A stretch of 64,000 nucleotides of DNA, taken from Chrysomallon squamiferum. Taxonomy: Eukaryota > Mollusca > Gastropoda > Neomphalida > Peltospiridae. A program made the translations under genes and the position numbers. Below the pieces are notes generated by a model. It had not been told where the DNA came from. It searched no databases and saw nothing but the letters and a program-made list of their open reading frames with translations. Below, piece after piece: positions 41,379-53,356 of this stretch. The stretch covers positions 178,501 to 242,500 of the forward strand of contig CM022673.1 of the NCBI GenBank assembly GCA_012295275.1. Reading direction: 5' to 3'. Positions within the stretch are counted from its first letter, which is position 1. Every line of letters starts with the position of its first letter.

Positions 41379-41451
41379 TATTATTATCTTTTTTTTACAG
41401 TAACATTGACTGAAGTTGTGCTTTCCATAAACAACAGTTTAATACTTCAGA
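39624..41451. promoter_or_regulatory. Head-to-head PKMYT1/MFAP1 promoter region and MFAP1 5' UTR intron
   Basis: PKMYT1 starts leftward at 39623 and MFAP1 coding starts rightward at 41452 just after an acceptor (tttttacag at 41400). MFAP1 must therefore have an upstream noncoding exon; a gtaagt donor at 39957 is a candidate for its end. The less AT-rich stretch 39700-39920 carries a reversed CCAAT-like box (ttggctaatggg) and is the likely shared promoter. The rest is AT-rich, with (TTA)n at 41321-41387. TSS positions are inferred. Confidence 0.45.
41321..41387. repeat. (TTA)n microsatellite before the MFAP1 acceptor
   Basis: Trinucleotide run ending about 13 bp before the splice acceptor at 41400. 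Confidence 0.95.
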
Positions 41452-42385
41452 ATGGCTCTTCCAATGTCAAAAGTTCCCATCCAGTCCACAGCCGGGGCAG
41501 TCACCATTCGCAATGAAAAAGGTACATCAAACAAAATTAACTGTACATAAACAGTATATATGTATCCAGTATAAGTTAGATTAGAAAGTACTAAATAATG
41601 AAGATTTTTGGTGAATTAATAATACATTAAGTTACACAATGCTTATAATAGATATTCCTTGAATATATTTATCAACAGTTTAGAATGGTGTACATTTTCA
41701 ACTATTGAGATATATGTATAAATTATTTTAAGTTTTATAGTTTCAAAAATGTGGTTTATTAAAAGATAAATAATTTTTGATGTACATTTTCTTAATCTTC
41801 AAATATATAAATTACAATATGGTATACTATACAATATACTATAATAAATGTTGATAAATTAAAAAATAAATAATATGTATTTATAAATTATTATTCTGTC
41901 TATAGTATCATTAAGAACTTTTTGTTGCTTAAAGTTTGATAGTTGTTGATATTCATTTCAAAAGTATTTGACAAACAGTTTTTTTAATTATTATTATTAC
42001 TTAAATCAGTTTTAATTTAAATAACAGTATATAACACCAGTTAACAAAACATTTTGTGCTTAAATTGCAGAATATATAAATTTTTAGTCCATGCAATTAA
42101 TACTATATTAAACATTAACAGACTTATTGAAATAAAATGTATATATTTCTGTAGGTGACTTAACTATGGAGAAGGTGAAGGTCAGTCGGTATGTGACTGG
42201 TAAACGCCCCGAGTTTGCACCTGAGAGTGACAGTGATGAGGATGATGAACCATTTGATATTAACAAAAAGACTGCACCTTCGGAGCTGGTGGAACAGGAG
42301 GATGTTCAAATGGATGTGTCAGACAGACGTCTACGTCGGCTACGTGAACGTAAAGTTGACTTGAGCGATGATGAAGATGATAGGT

Positions 42386-42416
<31 letters not shown>

Positions 42417-45400
42417 TAATATACATTGATATTTTATTTACATACACACATACATCAGTTTATTATCACAGTTGTTTACAACATTTAAATATGCATTCAT
42501 ATCTAAGTAGCTATGATTATGACTATAAATATAAGTAGATATAGATGGGATCGAGTTGATGTCTAAATGTTGAAACATGCATTGCAAATTACATTTCACA
42601 TTTTATCAGTAATAACAAAATGTCCTTGTACATGATATCTACATCTCCTTTTATGTGGTTGTAATTTCTGTATTTCTTAATAACTGATTACTTCAATGTA
42701 TTTGTATTTGTTTCTGCATAACAACCATTAAATTCATTGACTGGTGCTGCTTTTTAATAACTGAATGAATCGTGTTTCCAGAGTGGCACGGCACAGGCGA
42801 GAGGTCATTGAACCCGAAGTGGTCCAGGAAGTGTCGGAAGATGAAAGTCGTTTCAAAGGCAAAGATGATGAAGAATCCAGTGAAGAAGAAGAAGAGCTGG
42901 ACGAAGAGGCGAGTTTTCACTATTACTTGATCAGATAGTGATACAAGTATTTATATTTATTACTTTTTTTTTTTTTTTTTTTTTTAAACACTGAATAGCC
43001 AGCTGTTTATATGTGCTGAGATACTTTTGATCATCATTTCATTAATTAACAATATTCATTATAGAAGTAGATGAAGAAAAATTATCTAAATATTAATGTT
43101 CATAAAGGAGAATTATCTAATATGAATGTTTATAATGGAGAATTATCTAAGTATTAATCTTTATAATGGAAAATTATCTAAGTATTAATATTTATAATGG
43201 AAAATTATGTAAACATTAATATTTATAAAGGAAAATTAACTAAATACTAATGTTTATCATGGATGATTATCTAAATACTAATAAATATAATGGATGATTA
43301 ATTAATTTGTAATGTTTATAATGAATAATTATCTAAATATTAATGTTTATTATGGATAATTTTCTATTAATATTTATTATGGACATTTATCTAAACAATA
43401 ATGTTTATAATGAGTAAAATATTTTTTTCATTAGGAAATTGAGCGGAGGAGAATCATGCTTCGTCAGCGAGCCCTACAGAAGAGACAGGAAGAGGAAGAA
43501 GTGAGTTGTTTTGCTGCCTATCAATATCACACACATCTCTCTCTAACTAATCTCTTAAACAGTGTCAGTAAAACTCACCAAACTACATGATTCTTGGTTT
43601 AAGTTTAAAAAAACAAATTTTTTCTTGATAGGGTTTCTAATTTCTAATATTTAAATATTTCAGAATTGCTAATAAAGGATTGCAGACAACAACATTAAAG
43701 GGGTTGTATGTGAGAAACGTATGGTTTGTGGTGTAATTTTTTTTTTTTTTTTTCTGATTGTAGGAGGTTTTGAGGGTAGAAGAAGAGAAATCTGACAAGG
43801 AGAGTGAAGAAGAATCGTCAGAGTATGAAGAATATTCAGACTCTGAGGAGGAAACTGGTCCCAGGCTGAAACCTGTCTTTGTTAGAAAGTTAGTAAATAA
43901 TTTCTTATTTTTTGTAAGAGTGTTAGTAAATCGTTTCTAGATTTTTTAAAATAAGTAAGTAATTCCTACATTTTTATTAGAATATCGGTAAATGATTTTT
44001 CAAGTTTTCTTTGTAAATGTTTTCTAACCTTTAGTTAGAATGTTAGTAAATCATTTCTTAATTTTTGTAAGAAAATTAGTAAATTGTTTCTTGATTTTTT
44101 AATAAGTAAGTCATTTACTACGTTTTCATTTAGAAATTGGTAAATAATTTTTAGATTTTTTTAAAAGTTATAAGTAATATCTTACATTTTTAGGAAATTT
44201 TTAAATAATTTTTTTTATTATTACTGTTTGGGAACACAGTTTTCAATTTTTTTTTGTTTAAAATTGATATTATTACAGTTTATTTATTTATTTATTAATA
44301 CACTGGAAGTAAAGTGAATCATGATGCTGTTATGTTATACATGCTCATTTTTAAACTTACTGTTCCTCAGACGTGATCGGGTAACTATACAAGAAAAAGA
44401 AAGAGAAGAACTACGGCAAAAAGAGTTGGAACTGGAAAAAAAGAAAGTAGCAGAAGAGAGAAGAAAACAGACATTAAAGGTGAAATTTTCTGCATTAGCA
44501 ATTTCTGAAACAAGTCTTTAATAGTCTCTTACCTCTATTTGTAGATATCATTTTATGATAAATTTAACTGAATTAAAATGTGAATATAAGATCATTTTAA
44601 ACAGTAACTATAAAATGGGATCACGCACACTTTATAATTGTAATTCATCAGCTCATCTTGTGAAAAGGTTTGAATTAATTTGCACTTAACTTTAATTAAA
44701 ATGAATCAACACTGCAAAGAATTAAACATGTTTTAACATATGCATAAATAGAATTTATATAATTATTTATATTATATATATATATATATATATAGATATA
44801 TATATCCTCAAACATCTTTTTGTCTTTTTAATCCACGTCTGGAAATTTGAAAGAACAATTTTTTTTTGTTTACCTACATTTATATGGATAAAATGCAAAT
44901 TTATATATAAAGACATCCAAGCACACTCACACACACATGCATGTGCTTTCACATGTCCTGTAAGCGTATATTCACAAGTGCATTATTGATTAGATTGTAG
45001 AAAATGAAGCTCGTAAAGAGTTTGAAGAACAGCGTAGTATCCTGGACGCTGCTGATCAGGTTCCAACTGATGATGAGAATGATGAGGAAGAGTACGAGGC
45101 GTGGAAGGTGCGAGAGTTGAAACGACTCAAACGTGATCGAGAGGAGAGAGAAAAGTAAGTTCTGATCTCTGTGTTTATAAAGTTTTATCTCACGTATTTA
45201 CGTACAACATTTATGTCCTGTATTTATGTACAAAGTTTTATCTAATATATTTATCATGGTTGTGTAGAAAGTTTTATCTAACATATTTATCATGGTTATG
45301 TATAAAGTTTTGTTTCACATAATTCTGCTGGTTATGTTAGAGTTTAAAGTAACTGTCACAGACTAAATCTATCATAGCCATGCTGGAAATAATCTTTGAC

Positions 45401-46517
45401 TCCATCCATGACATTAAAAAGAAACAAGCTGGCACCTTTCATTAAATAAAAAAAAAAAAAAAAAAGAAAGCAAGAAAATGAAACTGAATAAAATTTTTTA
45501 CAGGGCTGAAAAGGAAAAACTGGAGATAGAAAGACTGAGAAACATGACAGAAGATGAACGAAGACAGGAGTTCAGACAGAACCCAAAACAGATCACCAAC
45601 AAAGCTCCAAAGGGCAAATACAAGTTCTTACAGAAATACTACCACAGGGGTGCCTTCTTCATTGTAAGTGTTGCTTTACAAAATAATTTTACATTTTGTT
45701 GTATAAAATATATGAATACTGAATAAAAGATTGTCTTCAAAGGACAGATAAAAGTGTTTACAGAAATATTGTCACAGAGGAGCATGCTTCATAGTAAGTG
45801 TTTGCTAAACATTCAGGAATGTTGTCCCATAATTATATAAATACTCTATAAATGATTAAAAAAAAAAAATCAAATCAAATAAATAAAAAATATATTAAAA
45901 CAAATTCTCCCAAGAATAAATGCAAAGTGTTTGCATAAATATTACCACAAGGAGGCATTAGTTATTGTAAGTTGTGGACAGTTTACAAAATATTTTAGCA
46001 TTTTGTCACATAATACCAAAAATAAAGATGAAACACTTCCCATCACAACATCCAATTTTTAGAGATATTATTATATAAGAGCATTCATCATTATAAGTTG
46101 TAGACATTTAGAAGACTTTTAGTATTAAAATCATTATCATTATGTGTAAAGATACTAAATATTAAAGAATATCTCTAAGGCAAATACAAATTGTTACAGA
46201 AATATTACCAAAGATAAAAAAAATTACATTGTGTTATACATTTAACATATGGACTTTATGAATATATAAATATTTTTATTGTTTAGGTTTTAACAAACTG
46301 ATATTTCATGAAAGAATGAATACAATAATATAATTGTGTTTTTACAGCAAGATGAGGATGATAAAGTGTTCAAACAAGATTTTTCTTCACCCACACTGGA
46401 AGATCACTTTGACAAAACAATTCTGCCAAAAGTCATGCAGGTAAATATCTTTTTTTCAGTTACTTTAATATCTACAGACATTAAAAGAAATGTTTAAAAA
46501 ATAAAAAATAAAAATTT

Positions 46518-46558
<41 letters not shown>

Positions 46559-46986
46559 ATATATATATATATATATATGCATGGCCTGTAATAAAAAAAA
46601 ATTAATAATAGAAATCTTTAGGAAAAACCACCAAAGCAACAAAATAAAAAATCTAGATAAACAAAAAAAAGTTTTATTGCTTTGCTTTTTATTTGTCTGA
46701 TTAAAAATAATAATCCTCAAAAAAAAAAAAAAAAAAAAAAAATGTTTTTGATAACGACATTTTTGTTTACATTTTTCTTAAATGTGTTGTCTCGTTTATC
46801 TTTCAGGTTAAAAATTTTGGTCGGTCAGGTCGCACTAAATACACACATCTACTCGACCAAGACACAACTCAGTTTGATTCTCCGTGGATCTCAGATACAG
46901 CACAGAATCTGAAATTTCACACATCCAAGGGTGGAGGAATGAAACAAGTCTTTGAACGACCGTCAGGAAAACAACACAGAACATAA
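41452..46986 (+). CDS. MFAP1: Microfibrillar-associated protein 1, spliceosome component (10 coding exons, 439 aa)
   Basis: Despite its name MFAP1 is a nuclear spliceosomal protein of the B complex. Coding exons: 41452-41521, 42155-42383, 42782-42908, 43435-43500, 43764-43888, 44371-44479, 44994-45154, 45504-45663, 46348-46440 and 46807-46986; phases join to 440 codons including stop, the same length I recall for the human protein. Landmarks: [17 protein letters not shown], acidic Glu/Asp/Ser tracts, [28 protein letters not shown], a long charged helix, [20 protein letters not shown], then [36 protein letters not shown] and [19 protein letters not shown]. Intron 3 has a GC donor (GAG|gcgagt). 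Introns 3, 5, 7 and 8 are filled with tandem repeats. A polyadenylation signal lies at 47535-47540. Identity is firm. Confidence 0.97.
43070..43425. repeat. Minisatellite in MFAP1 intron 3, about 38-bp unit
   Basis: Unit approximately agtattaatatttataatgg then aaaattatcta. About nine copies drift across the second half of the intron and end just before the branch/acceptor region. Confidence 0.9.
43880..44215. repeat. Degenerate tandem repeat beginning at the MFAP1 exon 5 donor
   Basis: The first unit starts in the exon-intron boundary (agaaagttagtaaataattt). Copies of gttagtaaatcatttcttaa with gtaagt-like or aataagtaagt segments recur to about 44215. The 5' splice site motif is thus repeated in the intron. 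Confidence 0.7.
45170..45345. repeat. Tandem repeat in MFAP1 intron 7
   Basis: Repeated aaagttttatctaacatatt + tatcatggttatgta, about 43 bp, three to four copies. Confidence 0.8.
45611..46290 (+). repeat. Five decaying tandem copies of the MFAP1 exon 8 tail plus donor
   Basis: Copy 1 is the true exon end (from the GGCAAATACAAG block to gtaagt at 45664) plus about 70 bp of intron. Copies 2-5 begin near 45739, 45911, 46055 and 46177. Copies 2 and 3 still show the exon block (acagaaatattgtcacagag and cataaatattaccacaagga) followed by agtaagtg or gtaagttg; copies 4 and 5 are more decayed. The intron parts also align (tttacaaaatattttagcat). Extra copies carry stops and frame breaks, so they are not alternative coding exons. 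Confidence 0.8.
46520..46578. repeat. (GT)n followed by (TA)n
   Basis: Compound dinucleotide microsatellite in MFAP1 intron 9. Confidence 0.97.
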
Positions 46987-47560
46987 ACATTTAAATCACA
47001 GTGACTAGGAAAAAGACAGTTTTTAATCTTATTACCGACATGATTTCAGTAATCAGTGAAAAAAAAAGAATTAATAACAGAGATACATTAATGATGGCTG
47101 GTTTCAAGAAGGTTCATTGTATCTTGTTTTTCAAAAACAAAAATGTTTGTGAATAGGGAAGGGTTGGTATGCAGAGTTTTTGTAAATTTGAAGAAATGTG
47201 AATGGAGAGTGGTCGGTATCCAGAGTTTTGAAAATTTGAAAAGTGTCAGATGAAAGTGGTTGGTATAAATATTCATGTCATAAATTTATAAAAAAAAAAA
47301 TAAATAAAAAAAAAAAAAAAAAAAACAACATAAGAATGGAGTCTGGATGGTTTAAGAAAATTCATTAAATTAAGAACAGGTAAGTTATGTGCGTCATAGT
47401 TAAAAAAAAAAAATAATAAAAAAAAATAACTGGATGTTGCGTGTTTATTTTATCATATATTTTATTTTTTAAAGAAACTGAAAAAACAGTGGTTGATATG
47501 TTTAGTTTCATTTTGTCTTAGAAAAAAATGTATGAATAAAGAATGTTACAGGCTTAGGAG
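46987..47560 (+). other. MFAP1 3' UTR
   Basis: From the stop codon to a canonical AATAAA at 47535-47540 with TG-rich sequence about 60 bp further on. It contains two diverged copies of a segment reading gtttttgtaaatttgaa / gttttgaaaatttgaaaa (about 47178 and 47223) and several poly(A) runs. Confidence 0.55.
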
Positions 47561-48450
47561 GAAAAGTTCACGGGAAAGATTTTTTCAATTCATGATAATG
47601 TGTGTTAATTAATATAAATCAAGTTTTAAACTCCCAAAGAAGAAAAATATTTTAAACAAAGAGGTTTGAGGACAAATAAATTATTACCTATTATTAGTCG
47701 TTTAATAATGGAAAAAAAAAAAAAAAGTTTCATTACAATAAAATTTAATCATATCATATATATCAGTATTTATTTGGTTATGTTACGTAGAATTACTGTA
47801 AATGTTTGCCAGTAAAAACAAAATAAAACGCCTATAAAACTCAATCTGAATCGTCACTGCGATCTTACGAATACTGAGGTCATGGTAGACAACTCTTACT
47901 TACAGTCGCCACGTTTGTAGATAGGTATACGCCACGTTTGATCTCAAATAAATATACAACATTAGCGTTTTATTGAATTTGTGTTTGTTGTATGTTAACA
48001 TTTACTAATCCATTATCTCTTTCTCTCAAACAGATTTTCTATTGTTTAATTTTAATATTATATATATTTTTTTTTCATTTACTATAATGCCATTTGTCCG
48101 TTTATTAACAACAGGGCAAATTTTCCTTCGTTTATCAGAACGATATTAATTTTTCTGTAACGTTTTATACATTTGCTTAGTTTCAAATGGGTATTTACTA
48201 ATCTTATGTGATTTGACATCCATAATGAAGCAACATAATGGCAAATTTCCATCTCTTTCTCTTCTGATGATTTTTTTAATTTGTCTTAAATAAAGATGTG
48301 GCTTCCAAAAACCTAAGATAAAGATGAAAAAACCCAGAAAAACAAACAAGAAGTCTTGATTATTATATTTAACTAATTCATTGTTCATCATTTACGGATT
48401 TAAATGTTTTATGAACATCATCTAGAACAGAACTGTTCAAACAGACATAC

Positions 48451-48491
<41 letters not shown>

Positions 48492-49157
48492 CATTCGTAG
48501 ATCGCAAGTTTTTATCTTTCTCTTCAGATTATCTTCTTTTTCTCTGAATTTATTTTTTCTACATTTCATTATATTTCATTTCATTAATTTACACAGAAAA
48601 TGCATGTTTTCTTTATAATTATATAATCCATTATATTTCTGTCGTTCTTTGATTTTTTTTTTTGTATTTTGGATTCTGTTTCTTTCTTTCTTCGTCTTCC
48701 TTTGTTTCGAATTTAATTTTGCCTGTCACTGTTCTGATAGACTTTTATTACGAGATAAAAAGAAGAGTAATACTCATTGTATCTTTTGCAGAAGAAATAT
48801 AAAACTGCATACTTAAAGTATACATAACGAATAAATTGTCGAATAAAATTCTTTATAATTCTAAATTATTTTATTGTTCATTTCTGCCTATCATTATTCA
48901 TAACAAAGCATGATAATTAAACAATACTGTTACAACAACATTTGAACGACGCCATATTGCCTCTTCTGAATGTGTACACAGAAACGGAAATAACGATCAC
49001 GAATGGCTACCAAGCAGATAGCTGTCATGTACTGCCATAGTGGCCCCACCGTAGGGAAATCATACGGAACCATAATTAAAATTAAATTAAATACAATAAA
49101 TACAAAAATAGATATATGCTGGGTGAATCACTATCATATTAGATGCACGTAAAACAA

Positions 49158-49195
<38 letters not shown>

Positions 49196-49205
49196 AGATA
49201 AAATG

Positions 49206-49243
<38 letters not shown>

Positions 49244-49774
49244 AATAAATAAATAAAAATAGGAGTGAGTAAACGATCAGTCTATATATGTTAAATTAGA
49301 AACATTTACGTAATTCTTCAGGCAACGCGAAGAATTACAACATCAGTGGAAACTGATCACAGTCCAAACCCATATATCTAATTAAACAAACATTTTTGTG
49401 TGTGTGTGTGTGTGTGTTTTTTTGCTTCATTCATTGTTTATCAGTTTAAAATCATATTTTAGTATCTTTTTTTTTTTTTTTTTTTTCTAACAGCAGAGAG
49501 AGAGAGAGGACTGAAACAGATCAAAATAAAATGAACATTTGTGAATGCATTTTGGTTACAATAAATATATAAAATTAGTAATGAAATTTAGAAGAAAAAA
49601 AAAAGCTTGTAGACCGAAATAACACTGGCTGCTAATCATGGTTAACAAATATTGCAAATGAATAAACATCAATAAAATATAAATAAATTAAAAAAATAAA
49701 AAAATTATAAACAAATAATCAAATACGCATAAATAAACAATACAAAAAAAAATAATATATATAAAGGAATATAG

Positions 49775-49809
<35 letters not shown>

Positions 49810-49960
49810 ATGCTGCAAAATTTACGTAAACCAATGAACCAAAATAAAATTTAAAATTACCTGCTAGTTACAGCTGCAAGAAAATAACAAAACGAACAGC
49901 ACTTGTAATTATAAAAGTGAACAGTGACTACTATCAAATAGAAATACCCATTACGTTAAT
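47561..49960. other. Intergenic, repeat-rich
   Basis: Poly(T) of about 40 bp at 48453-48491, (AAT)n/(AAAT)n at about 49202-49257, (GT)n at about 49398-49418, (AAAT)n at 49775-49811 and AT-rich sequence. A pair of 11-bp direct repeats (cgccacgtttg) lies at 47907 and 47930. The stretch 48940-49070 is less AT-rich and could be a promoter or exon, but no frame with family resemblance is seen. Confidence 0.4.
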
Positions 49961-50001
49961 GGAAAATGAATTCGGTGTCTGACACCATCAGTTTCTTAGA
50001 A

Positions 50002-50119
50002 AATGTTACGTTTGTACTACAGTGTATTTAATATATTACCAATACTGATTAGCAATTTGATATTTCAAATCGTTAATCAGTATTGGTAATATATTAAATA
50101 CACTGTAGTATAATGTTAC
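50002..50119. mobile_element. Perfect foldback element flanked by 8-bp direct repeats
   Basis: Two exactly complementary 37-bp arms, 50015-50051 and 50074-50110, are separated by 22 bp that can itself pair (atttga / tcaaat). Flanking direct repeats aatgttac lie at 50002-50009 and 50112-50119, consistent with an 8-bp target-site duplication. It may be a small foldback/MITE insertion; no coding capacity. Confidence 0.7.
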
Positions 50120-53100
50120 TGAACGAAAGCATTAATACGTACAGGTTTGACCTTCAAAATCATAGGTGTTATTCTCATTAACATATGAGCGTCAGATAAA
50201 AATGACTGAAGAGTGGATTATTGTTTGTCCGTGTAAATTATATGTTGCCGCAAAGCTGCATTATTAACAAAATAATAAAAACATACTCCGCATGTATGCA
50301 AAAATAGTTTTAGAAATGAAAATACATCGAGCAAACACGCACTCTTTTCATTCAGATAGCAGTTAGGAGAAATTACCTTTTTGAACTGTAGTGTATATTT
50401 TTATCATGCAATTTAGTAATCACGGAAATGTTCCCCCGAATTGTTTGTGTGAGTAAATTACTATCATTACGACTACTACAACTTGCATGATTAATTACAC
50501 GAAGAAACAGAAATGTGTGGTCAGTAAGAGATGAACTGCTTCGTTGCTTTTATTTAAATAAGAAAAGGAACTGAACAAGAAACGAAAATCTAAATCTCAT
50601 ATTTGAATATCTATCTTCTAGGCTTTGAACAGTAAATATTTTCATTAATAAAAATTAAGGTATCAAGTGAAATTGATTTTATTGTGATTATTATTATTAT
50701 TATTATTATTATAGTAGTTATTATAGTAGTTATTGTTTGAATATGTATCTTTAATTTTTTTCTTTCTGTGTGCTTATAGTGTTTACTGGTAAGAATTATG
50801 TTATTTTTAGATAACATACGAGTCGAACTGGCCTTAACAGTACTATTATTAAATATGCAAGCGTAATAGCTAATTTGTTTACCGAATGACACCGTCTATC
50901 TTCACTCCTTTACCGCACCTACATGCCCTGACAAGTTTATTAAAAACGTAGGTGATATATTTGCTAATGATAATCACCACTAATAAGCTTCCGCACTGAT
51001 CTGATTCCAGCATGAAGCAGGGAGTCTCATTAAACTCCAGTTCAAAAGGCGATGCCGCTACGTTAATTGATAGCTGTCTGTATTAATTCATTTGCATACA
51101 GCGTTATACGATTCTTTTGTGAGGAACAAGGAACCTGCCATTCGTCCATTCCATAACAGATCGTTGGCGCAGCGTCATGATTACTTCATTGCTAAATCGA
51201 CGAGAATAGATCGAGTACAAAATGTTCCATGACATTTTGGAATTCCCTGGAGAACGTTTTCGCCTCTGTATCAAACGTGACGCACGGATGGTGTTGGGAG
51301 TTTTGTTTTTGCATAACAATCGAATAAGTTCAAAAATATTTTTTAAAAAAAGAAAAAATTAATTACCTTACAAATATGAGAGTGATACGACAAAGTATTC
51401 GTAACATAGACATTTTGTATATATGTTTGTATGCATGCACTTGTGTATTTGTGTGTGTTTATGTGTGTATATGTACGTGTCTGTATGTATTTATGTATAT
51501 ATTATTAAAACCTGTGTATTTCTGAGATGGTTTTTACAATAATATTCTGTACATTTAGTTATATTAAATAACAACTAAAAATAATAGTTCATATTTTACC
51601 TACTCGAATTTCTTTTTGCAAGTTATCTTTTTGCTTTAAACTGATACATAAGAAAAAAATCGTTGCTGTAATGAAACTAATTTCTTTGAATAAGATTACG
51701 GTAAGGATCATTAAAAGCGTTATCCAATCACAGATAGTTTTATTAATAACATAGATAATGGCGTTATTTTTGTAATTAATGGCCGGATGTGCAGTTACGG
51801 ATACTAAAATATTTAAATACTGATAAAGATTTTTTTTTTTTTTGTTTTGTTGTTGCTAAATTCGTTTCATTTTTCCAATACTCGGTTACACTCGATTTAA
51901 TAGAGTTAAAAATATTTGATTTAAAAATAAACAACAATCTTTCTAAAGGTAATCAGCATTTCCACTTGATACGTCTTTGATCAGTCTGCTTCGTTATCTC
52001 ACGGCACTTACCCGCGTTTAAATATCGATATTATATATATAACGCACACATCTCTTTGGAACGACACACACACATACACACTTTTCACATCTTTTATATA
52101 ACAAACAGGAATAAATATTCACAAAACTGTTCCAAAAATAAGAAATCAAATTTGCTGTTGCTGTTATAGGCTTTGTTGAAGAATTTTAAACAAGTCGAAA
52201 TATTATATATTGATCAAACAAGCAGTTAAAACGAGTCACGTAAGAAGGAAACAGTCCAGGAGTTTTGACTGTCTGCACAAGAGTATGTTAACTGATTTAA
52301 TCTTTTACGTTTACCCAAAATAAGGATGGGATTCGTTCCGGGTACCTAAGTCTGCTGTGTCCACTCATTTTAACCTCTGATCAATGGAAACAGTAAATGT
52401 ATAGAACAATAATAAATTCTGTGGGTGGAAAAAAAACCTAAATAAATGAAGTCTAGAAACCATGCAACCTAATACTAATACTAGTAATAGCATGAAGAAG
52501 AAGAAGAAGAAGAAAGTTAGTCAGGTATAGATAAACTGCTTGTTTGAGACGTTGTAGACCAAGGATCAATACCTAGAACCGCTGTTGGATATTTTACAAT
52601 TTGATCTGCCATACTATACTTCAAACGATGATTTCTATCTGCCTGTCGTTAGATCTGTGTTTAAATTAACATTATGAACACATTAGTTTGACACTTTTAA
52701 TCTGTTGATATAAAAATACGTCGAGGTGTCCTTAAACACTCATATACTAGAGGGATAATAATGGCTGAAATGCGACTACATCATTACTGATGACTTACGA
52801 AATCCGAGTACGGCCACGAAAATTGTTTTCAAGTCTTGCATTAACTGGGCTAATAATATTCCACCATTGTACTTGTCGATGTATTTGCAAGAGTCAAAAA
52901 AAAAAAAAAAAAATAAAAAATTAAAGAAAGAAAAAGAAATAAGGAAGAAGAAGAAAAGATAACAGCTAGCACCGATTCATAATTTTTAGTTTTTGTGTAG
53001 CATGGTTTAAATTACAGGTTTGTAATATTACAGCATTAGAGAGCTCGTTTCCGTCAAGCTTGAGGTTTCCGTTCATGTGACAGGAATAAATTGAAGGAAA

Positions 53101-53300
53101 CCTAGATTAAAGAGCAATACCAGCGAAGTAAAAAAAAACATTTAAAAAAAAAAAACAAAAAAAAAAAAAAATAATAATAATAATAATAATAAAATAGTTT
53201 GTCAGTATATCAAGTTTTGTTTAAATGTGCAAAATCATAGTGTTAAAAATGTTACAGTAAGTGATTGTTGAGTTCATTTAATCAGGAACTACTGAATGTT
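50120..53300. other. Intergenic tract with unique, possibly conserved noncoding segments
   Basis: Less repetitive than its surroundings, especially 50880-51330 and 52660-52890. The first contains homeodomain-type cores (ttaattgat at 51063-51071, attaatt near 51082) and a POU octamer ATTTGCAT at 51090-51097. Open frames here (for example 51104-51319 on minus) have no family resemblance. Other content is simple repeat: ATT near 50690-50712, poly(T) at 51830-51843 and AAG repeats near 52495-52513. Confidence 0.3.
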
Positions 53301-53308
53301 ATTTATTT

Positions 53309-53356
<48 letters not shown>

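Noticed and set aside
48990-49060. Possible first exon (MATKQIAVMYCHSG...) in a less AT-rich island
   Set aside because: No consensus donor in the right place and no downstream exon found.
51104-51319. 71-codon minus-strand frame in the gene-poor tract
   Set aside because: Plausible composition but no recognised motif, no splice sites fitting a neighbour; better treated as part of a possible noncoding element.
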